From contig JAUILJ010000122.1 of the NCBI GenBank assembly GCA_030433055.1, positions 1 to 13,132 of the forward strand: a DNA stretch of 13,132 nucleotides, read 5' to 3'. Shown in pieces: positions 6,561 through 13,132 of this stretch. This DNA is from Polyangia bacterium. Its GTDB lineage: Bacteria; Myxococcota_A; Polyangia; Polyangiales; Polyangiaceae. Numbering within the stretch: the stretch's first letter is position 1; every line of letters starts with the position of its first letter. A program made the position numbers and the translations under genes. The notes under the pieces are model-generated. The model saw only the letters and a list, made by a program, of their open reading frames with translations, was not told the DNA's origin and did no database searches.

Positions 6561-9071
6561 CTAGAGCTCGAAGGGCCGTTTGCCGCCGAGCTTGAGCCAG
6601 CCGCTCACCAGGCCAAGGAACACCGCTCTCAGCGCTTCGTTGCCTCGAGCCACCCCATCGCGCTCGAGGCTCTGAAGCAGCTGCATCACGCTCGCGGAAG
6701 AGTCCGTGAATTCGAGAACCAGCGCCTCTGGGCTGTGGGTCTCTCGAAGCAACTGCTCAGCGCCGGCGTGCTGGCTCCGCTCGATTGGGTGGTTGAGCCA
6801 CGGCGTCAGCAGGGTGCGGACTTCGTGGTCCGAGAAGCACTCCCTGACCAGCTTCAGCCAAATCGGCTCGTCCGGCGCCTGGCCGATGAGATCAGGGGAG
6901 AGCGGAGTACCGGCGTAGAAGGCGGCGCTTCCGCGCCGCCAACGGACCGCGTCGAGCAACCGCTCCTCGACCTGCATCGCGACGGCGCGAAGCAGCGTCG
7001 GAGGTCTGAGCGCACCGGCGAGCACCAGCTCTTCGCCCAGACGACGACCACTCTGTGCCGAGCGCAACAGCGCCTGCTCGAGTACATCCGCGCGGATATC
7101 ACCCTGCGCGACCAAGCGCGCGCCCAGGAGCTCTCCCTGGACGTTGCCCAGCACGCACACGGCGCGCCCCGCCTTGAAGTAGATGTGCTTGATCCGAGGC
7201 TTTGGCGAAGTCGAATCGCGCAGCTCCACGAGGCCTGAAGCTCTCAGTGCTGCGATCTCGAACAGGCGCGGCAGGAGCGACGCATCGAGGATTTCGGTCG
7301 TCCAGGTCGGCGCTACGTGGGGAGGCTCGAGGCGGTACTCTCGACGCCCAACGATGCGCCCGAGCAGCGGCTGCGCCTCGACCGGCGAAAACGATCCGCC
7401 GTCGAATGCCACGCGGCTTCCACGCGGAATGTGCCCGGTCGCGGCCATGCCCAGGAGCTGGGGTAGACTGAGCGGGCCCAGCGGAAGTTCGCCAGGGCGC
7501 GCCAAGCGCAGCTCCGGGCTCCTCAAGGGTGTCGCGCCCAGCTTGGGTCGAGGTGGCACGACCCGGCGGGGTTGCGGGCCTGGCGGCCGCGGGCTCAGGG
7601 GTGCGGGGCGAGTAGACAGCGTTCGGGTGTTCGCAGGCGCCCCGGTCACGGAACCCAGCTCCCGGCGCAGGCGAGCAACGGCGCCCACCGGGAGCGTGGG
7701 CCTGGCGGACTCACGGCGGGAACTCGGCGGCGGTGGCGGTGGGAGCCTGGCGTCACGCTCCCCGCGATCGGGGCGTCGCGCGATGGCGGGGAGCGGGGGC
7801 GCCTGTGGTCGAAAGCTAGGCCTCGGCCCCGAAGCGGGCGGCACTGCCTGCTCGCTCGGCGCGCTCGGCTTCAACGACCGTCGAGCTGCCTCGGGATCGA
7901 ACTCCAGCGGGGTCACGTCGGGGTCCACCCGCGGGTCAGGGTTGAGCGGCTTGGGTTGCGGCAGGCGAGGCCGCGGCACCAGCGCCGCTCCAGTCGACAC
8001 CTTGGGGCGAGTGCCGCTCTGATTCGGGAGCACCCGCGCCTCGTGAAGCCACGGCAACAACACCGTATCGTTGGGGGCGAGGCCCAGCCGAGCCATCGCC
8101 GCATGAACTTCCGCGCGGAACTCGCGCGCTCCAGCGAAGCGGTCCCGAGGGTCTCGCGCGAGGGCGCGCCGCAGCAAATCATGCAGCACCTGGGGTAGCG
8201 CAGAGCCGTGGCGCTCCAGCACCCCGAGATCGCCATCGTAGATTCGGCTCAGCACGTCCAGTTCGTTGCGCCCAGGGAACAACGGACGAGCCAGCAACAT
8301 CTCCGCCAAGACGATGCCCAGTGTGAAGAGGTCGCTGCGAGCGTCCACTTCCCCGCCGATCACCTGCTCTGGGCTCATGTAGCCGAGCTTGCCCTTGAGT
8401 TCTCCGGGCAGTGTGCGGCGGTCCAGGACTTCGCTCTTGAGGATACCGAAGTCCGTCAGCTTCACCTCGCCCGTGCGCCCGATGAGGATATTGCCGGGAG
8501 AGACGTCTCGATGAACGATGCTGAGCATCCGCCCCTGCTCATCACAATGCTCATGAGCGTAGGCGAGCCCACTCAGCACCTCGCTCGCGATGTACAGAGC
8601 AGCTCCGTGGGGAAATCGCCTACCCTTGGCGGCGACAGCCCTTAGTAACTTTGCGCAGGACAGACCATCGACGAACTCGAGGGCCATGAACAGACGCCCA
8701 TCAGCTTCGCCAAAGTCCAAGACCTGCACCAGGTTGGGGTGGTGGAGCGAGGCCATGATGCGTGCTTCGTCGCAGAACATCTCGACGAAGCGCTCGTCCT
8801 GGAGGAGCTCGGGCAGCATGCACTTCAGCGCTACCTGCTTCACGAAGCCGTGGGGACCTGAGCGACGGGCCACGTAGACCTCCGCCATGCCTCCGACGCC
8901 GAGTCGCTCGAGCAGCTGATAATCCCCGAGCCACTCATAATCGACCGACCGCCGCGCCACAGACTGAGGCAATGCGGCCCGTTCACGCCGCCCACTGCCA
9001 GCACCTTCCGTGAGAGGGACATCTAGCGCGCTACCACCCAGGTCACCACGAGGCGGCGGTTTGTCGCTCAC
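6561..9071 (-). CDS. Ser/Thr protein kinase with GYF_2 and DUF4388/PATAN-type C-terminus
   Basis: Soluble kinase of 836 residues from the GTG at 9071, which has GGGAG (9077-9081) five nt upstream. TTG 9221 and ATG 9161 are in-frame alternatives without ribosome sites. The kinase domain spans about 51-325: glycine loop GVGGMAEVY (58-66), K83 in VALK, HRDVSPGN with D189 and N194, DFG with D207, and KGKLGYMSPEQ. The catalytic-loop Lys is Ser, common in myxobacterial kinases. A long Pro/Arg-rich linker (about 350-515) includes a PPPPPPSS run. A GYF_2-like domain follows (about 518-573, with LPLGPLSLPQLLGMAATG), then a DUF4388/PATAN-like region (about 593-725, FEIAALRASGLVEL and IYFKAGRAV) and a helical tail. 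No membrane helix is seen. PATAN-type domains are adaptors in bacterial signalling, so the C-terminus probably recruits partners. Substrate unknown. Confidence 0.9.
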   Translation of the reverse strand: MSDKPPPRGDLGGSALDVPLTEGAGSGRRERAALPQSVARRSVDYEWLGDYQLLERLGVGGMAEVYVARRSGPHGFVKQVALKCMLPELLQDERFVEMFCDEARIMASLHHPNLVQVLDFGEADGRLFMALEFVDGLSCAKLLRAVAAKGRRFPHGAALYIASEVLSGLAYAHEHCDEQGRMLSIVHRDVSPGNILIGRTGEVKLTDFGILKSEVLDRRTLPGELKGKLGYMSPEQVIGGEVDARSDLFTLGIVLAEMLLARPLFPGRNELDVLSRIYDGDLGVLERHGSALPQVLHDLLRRALARDPRDRFAGAREFRAEVHAAMARLGLAPNDTVLLPWLHEARVLPNQSGTRPKVSTGAALVPRPRLPQPKPLNPDPRVDPDVTPLEFDPEAARRSLKPSAPSEQAVPPASGPRPSFRPQAPPLPAIARRPDRGERDARLPPPPPPSSRRESARPTLPVGAVARLRRELGSVTGAPANTRTLSTRPAPLSPRPPGPQPRRVVPPRPKLGATPLRSPELRLARPGELPLGPLSLPQLLGMAATGHIPRGSRVAFDGGSFSPVEAQPLLGRIVGRREYRLEPPHVAPTWTTEILDASLLPRLFEIAALRASGLVELRDSTSPKPRIKHIYFKAGRAVCVLGNVQGELLGARLVAQGDIRADVLEQALLRSAQSGRRLGEELVLAGALRPPTLLRAVAMQVEERLLDAVRWRRGSAAFYAGTPLSPDLIGQAPDEPIWLKLVRECFSDHEVRTLLTPWLNHPIERSQHAGAEQLLRETHSPEALVLEFTDSSASVMQLLQSLERDGVARGNEALRAVFLGLVSGWLKLGGKRPFEL

Positions 9072-9194
9072 GCAGGCTCCCGCCAACCGGACACCAAGCT
9101 CCACGGAGTTGGTGCCTCGCAGGGGAGGGAGAGGAGGCTGTGACGGGCGCGGTCGTCCCATAGGGTGCGTGGTCTCTGGGTGGTAAACTCTGGG

Positions 9195-9353
9195 TTGGGG
9201 CGCGACGGACCGGCGCCTCAATCGACCGGCGCCTTACTTGACCAGGCGCCGCACCGACAAGACGGTGCATCGACAAGACGCTGCATCGACCACGCGGTTC
9301 ACAGACCACGCGGCTGCTGGACATGCGGTTCCGAATGACCGCGGTTGACTGAC
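9195..9353. repeat. Degenerate 16-nt tandem array, about ten units
   Basis: Ten consecutive units each end in GAC. The first eight are exactly 16 nt (starts 9195, 9211, 9227, 9243, 9259, 9275, 9291, 9307), then one of 17 (9323) and one of 14 (9340). Neighbouring units resemble each other most: AAGACGGTGCATCGAC and AAGACGCTGCATCGAC differ at one base, CGGCGCCTCAATCGAC and CGGCGCCTTACTTGAC at three, and two successive units start CACGCGG. The palindrome GGCGCC recurs at 9212, 9228 and 9245. A 16-nt period is not a multiple of three, which argues against a peptide repeat. The array lies 124-282 nt upstream of the kinase start at 9071, so it could act as a regulatory array or be neutral slippage product. 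Confidence 0.7.
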
Positions 9354-9452
9354 GGCGGCCACTCATCTCGCAATGGTCACCTATCGTCTCTATTAGAGTA
9401 CATAACGCTCGTTGCGCGCGCACAGATAATCGCGGTAAGCTTTAAGGTTTGT

Positions 9453-9613
9453 GGTCGAGCGGCGCACACTCTCGCACGCCCGCGACTGGCCCGCCCACAC
9501 GCCGCTCTTGAGACCCTGAGGCGAATCCCGGGGGAACCGAACCCCGGGCCGATGGCGAAGCGTGCAAGGATCCAGGCTGTTCCCTTGCTGCAACGCAAGC
9601 GCTTCGCGTTTGC
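9453..9613 (+). ncRNA. Candidate structured RNA (three inverted repeats)
   Basis: Three possible stems lie in a row. Stem one pairs GGTC and GAGCGGCG (9453-9464) with CGCCGCTC and GACC (9500-9515), with a 4-nt bulge and 35-nt loop. Stem two is a perfect 7-bp CCCGGGG/CCCCGGG hairpin with 8-nt loop (9527-9548). Stem three pairs GC-AACGC with GCGTT-T-GC (9590-9613, one bulged T) and ends in a short T run. GATAAT at 9425-9430 is a possible -10 box. No known RNA family was recognised, and chance stems are common in GC-rich DNA. The strand is a guess. Confidence 0.2.
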
Positions 9614-9834
9614 CTGACCCGGCGCGTGAACCAGAAGAGAACGACCGCGCGCCTGCAACACTCAGGGAACTCCACAACGAAGCTTGGCCCCTCGCAGCGC
9701 GTTGCCGTGCGGGTGAGCGCGCGGCAGCTCCAGGGCCCCGCGCCCGCTGGTCGCACTCACCGGACGCTTGTTTGGCTGACAGAGCGCCATCACAGGCGAC
9801 TTGAGCCAGCGCTGCGAGTATAGGCGAAACCGAG

Positions 9835-10767
9835 ATGTCAGCTCATGGTGTACTGATTGTGGACAAGCCTTCAGGTCCGACGTCGCACGACGTCGTCGGC
9901 CAGGCGCGCCGAGTGCTGAGCACACGGGCCGTAGGGCACGCCGGTACCCTCGACCCCATGGCGAGCGGCGTTCTGCTTCTGCTCGTGGGCGAAGCGACCA
10001 AGCTGTCCTCGTGGCTGACCTTGGCAAGCAAGCGCTACCACACCAAGGTGCGCTTGGGTGTCGCGAGCGATACCCTCGACGCCCAGGGCAAGCTCACCCA
10101 AGTCGACAGCCGCATTCCCACATCGGAACAGTTGCAGACGGCACTGCGGACCGAACGCGAACGCACGAGTCAGGTCCCGCCGAGCATCAGCGCGATCAAG
10201 GTGGATGGCAAACGCGCGTACGCGCTGGCTCGCGCGGGACACGCACCCGAGCTCGCGCCGCGGCCGGTCGTCGTCCGGCGCTTGGAGCTATTGAGCGCTG
10301 GAGGCCAAGAGCTGGAGCTGTCCCTCGAGGTGACCAAGGGCTACTACGTCCGCTCGCTGGCACGGGATCTGGCGACCTCGCTGGGCACGGTGGGTCACCT
10401 CACGCAGCTGCGGCGACTGGCGAGCGGCCCGTTTCGGATCGAGGAGGCTGTCCCGTGGCCACCCAGCGGCGACGTGCCGCTGCTGAGCGTCTCGGACGCT
10501 GCGCGGCGGAGCCTGCCGCTGGCCGTCTTGAACGACGAGGGCCAGGCGCGGGCCGCTTGCGGGAAGCGTCTCGATGGCACCTGTTTCGCCTCGCCCCCGC
10601 CCCCTCACCCCGAGACTCCTGACGCAGAGACGCCGCCGGTCGCGTGGTACTACGCCAATCGCTTGCTCGCCCTCGGTCGCGCCGAGGGCGACTTGTTCCG
10701 TGTGGTACGAGGGTTCGATCGGGAAAAGACCGGGGAACTCAGCGCACCTCTAGCGCCTCCAGGCTGA
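9835..10767 (+). CDS. truB: tRNA pseudouridine(55) synthase
   Basis: Converts U55 of the tRNA T-loop to pseudouridine. The product has 310 residues, normal for the family. Motifs in order: GVLIVDKPSGPTSHDVV (5-21), catalytic D40 in GHAGTLDPMASGVL, the Y68 segment KRYHTKVRLG, QVPPSISAIKVDGKRAYALAR (113-133) and KGYYVRSLARDLA with R173, then GHLTQLRRLASGPF. The C-terminal PUA-like portion (about 218-295) contains a Pro-rich insertion (SPPPPHPETPDAETPP, 253-268). The ATG at 9835 gives the expected short N-terminus, though the ribosome site is weak. It does not sit beside rbfA or infB, its frequent neighbours. Its last 29 nt overlap the end of the convergent gene on the other strand. Confidence 0.95.
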   Translation: MSAHGVLIVDKPSGPTSHDVVGQARRVLSTRAVGHAGTLDPMASGVLLLLVGEATKLSSWLTLASKRYHTKVRLGVASDTLDAQGKLTQVDSRIPTSEQLQTALRTERERTSQVPPSISAIKVDGKRAYALARAGHAPELAPRPVVVRRLELLSAGGQELELSLEVTKGYYVRSLARDLATSLGTVGHLTQLRRLASGPFRIEEAVPWPPSGDVPLLSVSDAARRSLPLAVLNDEGQARAACGKRLDGTCFASPPPPHPETPDAETPPVAWYYANRLLALGRAEGDLFRVVRGFDREKTGELSAPLAPPG

Positions 10768-11419
10768 GCCCCCGTGCTTCCAGGCGCTCTCGCAACCGCG
10801 CTTGCCAGAGTGCGGGGTCCTCACTCGCAGGCAGCTCCAGGCTCACGCTCACGCCGCTCGCAGCTTCAGCTCCCAGCACCAGGACGGCGCCCTCGAGTCG
10901 CCCTCCGAGCTCGAGCCTCAGCGTGCTGCGCGCGCCGGACTTACCCCAGGCCACGCGCCGGATCATTTCCGCGAGGTTAGGGTCCAGCTGCATGAGCGTG
11001 CGGGGCGGGTTTGGATCGGGGTGAGACGCGGCGAAGCTGAAGGCGAGCCCCTGGGCGAGGCTCCTCTCGAGGGGATCGCGGTTCGGAGGCTCCGGAGTGC
11101 CGTCTCGCGGCTGCTCGCGATGCCCCCGTTCCTCGCTGACCTCGAGGGCTGGGCGTTCCAGGCTCGAAGGCTCGGAGGCACGCGCAGGCTGCTCCGGGTT
11201 GCCTGCACCAACGGACGATTTCGGGCTCGAGCTCCGAGGATTTTTCTGCTGGGGGCTAGCGCCCCGGGGCGGCGCCGGGGAGGCGCCGCGGAGGGCAGCG
11301 ATCAGTTCGGCAAAGGTACCGGAGTCATTGTGCTTTTGTGGGCGCTGGGAGCTCGCCGTGGAGGTGGGTCGGGCGGCCCTTCGAAGCCCTGCGGAGGCGC
11401 GTGCGGTGGCATCAGTCAC
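10739..11419 (-). CDS. Putative FliK/SctP-like hook- or needle-length-control protein
   Basis: A 226-residue protein from GTG 11419; the start is uncertain. Residues 1-140 are rich in Pro, Ser, Arg and Ala and look disordered. The C-terminal part (about 150-226) resembles the Flg_hook domain of FliK and the SctP/YscP T3S4 domain: a strand STLRLELGGRLEGAVLVLG, then SGVSVSLELPASEDPALWQARLRERL and the closing EARGLSLEALEVR, following the family pattern of two strands, a helix, then G-L-x-L-x-x-(V/L)-x-V. The usual Pro-x-x-LG turn is not conserved, so the family call is tentative. In FliK and SctP this domain triggers the substrate switch of a type III export apparatus. No other flagellar or secretion gene is in the window. 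It diverges from the CorC-like gene and overlaps the truB 3' end by 29 nt. Confidence 0.55.
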   Translation of the reverse strand: MTDATARASAGLRRAARPTSTASSQRPQKHNDSGTFAELIAALRGASPAPPRGASPQQKNPRSSSPKSSVGAGNPEQPARASEPSSLERPALEVSEERGHREQPRDGTPEPPNRDPLERSLAQGLAFSFAASHPDPNPPRTLMQLDPNLAEMIRRVAWGKSGARSTLRLELGGRLEGAVLVLGAEAASGVSVSLELPASEDPALWQARLRERLEARGLSLEALEVR

Positions 11420-11449
11420 GCCTTGGCTTCGGCACCACCCCCGCGTGGG

Positions 11450-11479
11450 TTGCGCCGGCCGTTTCGGGTCCGCTAGATT
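11450..11479 (+). promoter_or_regulatory. Possible promoter of the CorC/HlyC-like gene
   Basis: TTGCGC (11450-11455) and TAGATT (11474-11479) are separated by 18 nt, weak matches to the -35 and -10 consensus. Transcription would start near 11486, about 20 nt before the proposed TTG start, which fits that start. Confidence 0.25.
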
Positions 11480-11507
11480 TTCGGACGAAGAAAGGGGCGG
11501 AAGCGCG

Positions 11508-12833
11508 TTGGACCCGGCTCCACCACCACATCAGGCTCTCAGTTTAGTCGACGTCATCCTCACTCTGATCCCTGCCCTCGCGGCCGCGGTGTTCTCTGCG
11601 GCTTCGGCGGGCATGAACGCGTTGACCACGGCGCGCATTGGAGCGCTCGCCGAGAAGCTTGGAGGAGCACCTGGAGCCGCGTTGCTGCGCTACCGGGCGA
11701 ATGGATCCGCGATCCGTTCGCGCTGGCTGGTGTGCCGTGTCTTGGGCATCGCCGCGACCGCCATCTTGGCAGTGCGCTGGGTGCCCCTCGAGGGGCCCAA
11801 GCTGACCCTGGCGGCGACTCTGCTCGCGCTGGTGCTGTATGGGATCCCCGCGGAGATCTTGAGGGGCCTGGCCGAGCGCACCGCCGAACGCAGCGCACCC
11901 GTCCTGCTGCGGGTGCTCAGGCCGGTGGAGCTGTTGATCGCCCCGCTGGCGTTGCCGTTTTACCTGCTCGGGCGGCTCGCGACCGGCAGCGTGGAGCGAC
12001 CATCCCAGCAAGACGGCGTCACGGAGACCGAGGTCGAGATCATCGTCAAGGAGGGCGAGGAGAACGGCTCCCTGGGGCATGAGCAGTCAGAGATGATCCG
12101 CAATGTCCTTGATTTCAGCGACTTGATGGCAGCCGACGTGATGGTGCCCCGCACGAGCGTGACCACTCTGCCGATCGAGTGTCCGCTCGAAGAAGTGCTG
12201 AGGGTCGTAGGTGAGAAGGGTCACTCCCGCTATCCTGTCGTGCGCGATCGCGTGGACAACGTCGTGGGCCTGCTGCACGTCAAGGATCTGATTCGTTTCC
12301 TCTCGGATAACAATCCAAACGACTTCCGTGTCGAACACGTCACCCGCAAGCCCGTAGCCTTCGTTCCCGAGAGCCAAGCCTGCTCGAGCGTGCTCACGGA
12401 CATGCGCGCCGGGCGTCACCACATGGCGGTGGTGATCGACGAGTTCGGTGGCATGAGCGGCATCGTCACCCTCGAAGATCTGATCGAGGAAATCGTCGGG
12501 GACATCCGCGACGAGCACGATCAAGAAGAGGCGCCGATCGTCGACCTCGGCGACGGCCGCCTGATGGTGAATGCCAGCGTGCCGATCGGCGACCTCAGTC
12601 GCTACCTCGGCGTCGAGTTCGAAGACGGGGACTATCACTCGCTCGGCGGCTTCATCATCGACCGCCTGGGGCGCGTGCCCGGCGAAGGCTCGATGGTGAG
12701 CGAGTTTGGCCTCGACTTCATCGTGCGCGAGGCCGACGAGCGCCATGTAATGAAGGTCGAGATCATCCGCGAGGCGCCGTCACCCGACTCGCTGATGCCG
12801 CGGAGCAGCAGCCGCAGTCAGTCCGCTGCCTGA
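11508..12833 (+). CDS. CorC/HlyC-type membrane protein with CNNM and CBS domains
   Basis: Member of the hemolysin-C/CorC/CNNM family, linked to Mg2+/Co2+ handling; the often-used name hemolysin is historical. From TTG 11508 it has 441 residues, the usual size. The frame stays open upstream to 11097, but that part lacks family similarity and lies over the divergent gene. An AGGGG tract (11493-11497) and a possible promoter support TTG 11508. Hydrophobic segments of the CNNM/DUF21 domain lie at about 13-35, 73-92, 97-118 and 138-158. The linker VTETEVEIIVKEGEENGSLG (171-190) precedes a CBS pair: MVPRTSVTTLPI to VVGLLHVKDLIRFL (212-265) and KPVAFVPE to FGGMSGIVTLEDLIEEIVGD (281-332). The C-terminal CorC_HlyC domain covers about 345-420 (YHSLGGFIIDRLGRVPGEG). 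It is followed after 3 nt by another gene. Confidence 0.9.
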   Translation: MDPAPPPHQALSLVDVILTLIPALAAAVFSAASAGMNALTTARIGALAEKLGGAPGAALLRYRANGSAIRSRWLVCRVLGIAATAILAVRWVPLEGPKLTLAATLLALVLYGIPAEILRGLAERTAERSAPVLLRVLRPVELLIAPLALPFYLLGRLATGSVERPSQQDGVTETEVEIIVKEGEENGSLGHEQSEMIRNVLDFSDLMAADVMVPRTSVTTLPIECPLEEVLRVVGEKGHSRYPVVRDRVDNVVGLLHVKDLIRFLSDNNPNDFRVEHVTRKPVAFVPESQACSSVLTDMRAGRHHMAVVIDEFGGMSGIVTLEDLIEEIVGDIRDEHDQEEAPIVDLGDGRLMVNASVPIGDLSRYLGVEFEDGDYHSLGGFIIDRLGRVPGEGSMVSEFGLDFIVREADERHVMKVEIIREAPSPDSLMPRSSSRSQSAA

Positions 12834-12836
12834 ACC

Positions 12837-13132
12837 ATGGCGAGCCCTCCCCTCGAACCCGAGGCCACCGCGCGGCAGCTACTGCAGCCACGCGTCGGAG
12901 AGACCTGGCCCAGTCACGGCATCGGCGCCTGTAGCGTCATCCAGCGTCAGCTCCCCGACCTCTCCAGCCTGCCGAGCGGCGCCTGGATTGGGATCACCGG
13001 CGGCAATCGAGAGCGCACGGGGCTCTGGGCGCGGCTCTTCGAGCGTGAGCGCGCCTCTCGCGTGCACCTGTCCGTGCGCTGCATGGCGCTTCAGCTGGCG
13101 GGTTTCCGTGATGTGTGCGCGGCCGACGACGT
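12837..13132 (+). CDS. Hypothetical protein, 3' end cut by the window
   Basis: An open frame starts at ATG 12837, three nt after the CorC-like stop, and runs to the window end (98 complete codons). The N-terminus reads MASPPLEPEATARQLLQPRV, followed by a possible strand-turn segment SGAWIGITGGNRERTGLWARLF and LSVRCMALQLAGFRDVCAAD. I recognise no family. The tight spacing suggests the same operon as the CorC-like gene. Codon use (G/C at most third positions) matches the neighbours. No clear ribosome site precedes it, so coupling to the upstream stop is likely. Confidence 0.55.
   Translation, partial: MASPPLEPEATARQLLQPRVGETWPSHGIGACSVIQRQLPDLSSLPSGAWIGITGGNRERTGLWARLFERERASRVHLSVRCMALQLAGFRDVCAADD

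Larger units (their letters stand above)
9072..9834. other. Long non-coding gap upstream of kinase and truB
   Basis: These 763 nt between two divergent genes carry no convincing protein gene. They hold the kinase ribosome site, a 16-nt tandem array (9195-9353), a perfect palindrome CTCTATTAGAG (9388-9398), a GATAAT box (9425-9430) and a group of inverted repeats (9453-9613). The last 220 nt before truB show no structure that I recognise, apart from TATAGG at 9819-9824, too close to the ATG to be a confident promoter. Confidence 0.6.

Noticed and set aside
7183..8198. Plus-strand frames opposite the second kinase linker
   Set aside because: Composition (Gly/Arg/Ser) follows from the complementary Pro/Ala-rich linker; no domain or start signal.
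9072..9221. Longer start of the second kinase (TTG 9221 or ATG 9161)
   Set aside because: Neither has a ribosome site, the added residues are low-complexity and run into the 16-nt array, and GTG 9071 has GGGAG at proper spacing.
9527..9548. T-arm-like hairpin on the minus strand as part of a tRNA or tmRNA
   Set aside because: The loop has 8 nt, A58 is missing, and no matching acceptor, D or anticodon arms or CCA end are visible.
9393..9677. Minus-strand frame ending in KAYRDYLCARNERYVL, including RPGVRFP
   Set aside because: The end looks protein-like, but there is no good start or ribosome site and no family. The RPGVRFP part is what a T-arm-like GC hairpin gives when translated.
11097..11507. 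Upstream extension of the CorC-like frame giving 578 residues
   Set aside because: The extension has no family similarity, lies over the better-supported minus-strand gene, and TTG 11508 gives the usual family length.

Overview
The window is high-GC DNA with strong G/C preference at third codon positions. It encodes two large Ser/Thr protein kinases of the kind common in Myxococcota: kinase domains followed by long Pro/Ala-rich linkers, one ending in a GYF_2 and a DUF4388/PATAN-type region, with YMSPEQ activation segments. Together with a soluble hybrid sensor protein and core genes (gatC, gatA, truB, a CorC/HlyC-type protein), this suggests a myxobacterium, perhaps of the Polyangiales. That assignment is inferred from gene content, not from a marker gene.

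Layout from left to right. A membrane-anchored Ser/Thr kinase lies on the minus strand (111-1928). It diverges from a plus-strand set of gatC (2145-2438), gatA (2435-3973) and a GNAT acetyltransferase (3974-4570). gatC and gatA overlap by ATGA, and the acetyltransferase start abuts the gatA stop. GatC and GatA are subunits of the tRNA-dependent amidotransferase; gatB is not in the window. A weak terminator-like hairpin follows. Next is a GAF / histidine-kinase-like / receiver hybrid (4842-6524) whose ATP-binding motifs look eroded while the receiver looks intact. It converges on the second, soluble Ser/Thr kinase (6561-9071, minus strand).

Upstream of the second kinase is the longest non-coding stretch (9072-9834). 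It holds a degenerate tandem array of about ten 16-nt units, each ending in GAC (9195-9353), then a group of inverted repeats (9453-9613) that could form a structured transcript. truB (9835-10767) follows. It overlaps tail to tail by 29 nt with a minus-strand gene (10739-11419) whose C-terminus resembles the FliK/SctP hook- or needle-length-control domain. Divergent from that gene is a CorC/HlyC-type CNNM/CBS membrane protein (best start TTG at 11508, end 12833), followed after 3 nt by an unrecognised plus-strand gene cut by the window edge.

Taken together this is a mix of conserved translation and RNA-modification genes and regulatory proteins. I see no phage, transposon, CRISPR array, rRNA or convincing tRNA. 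The least explained items are the 16-nt array with its neighbouring hairpins, the kinase-GYF_2-PATAN protein, the degenerate sensor kinase, and the isolated FliK/SctP-like gene. I do not see a clear multi-gene novel system.
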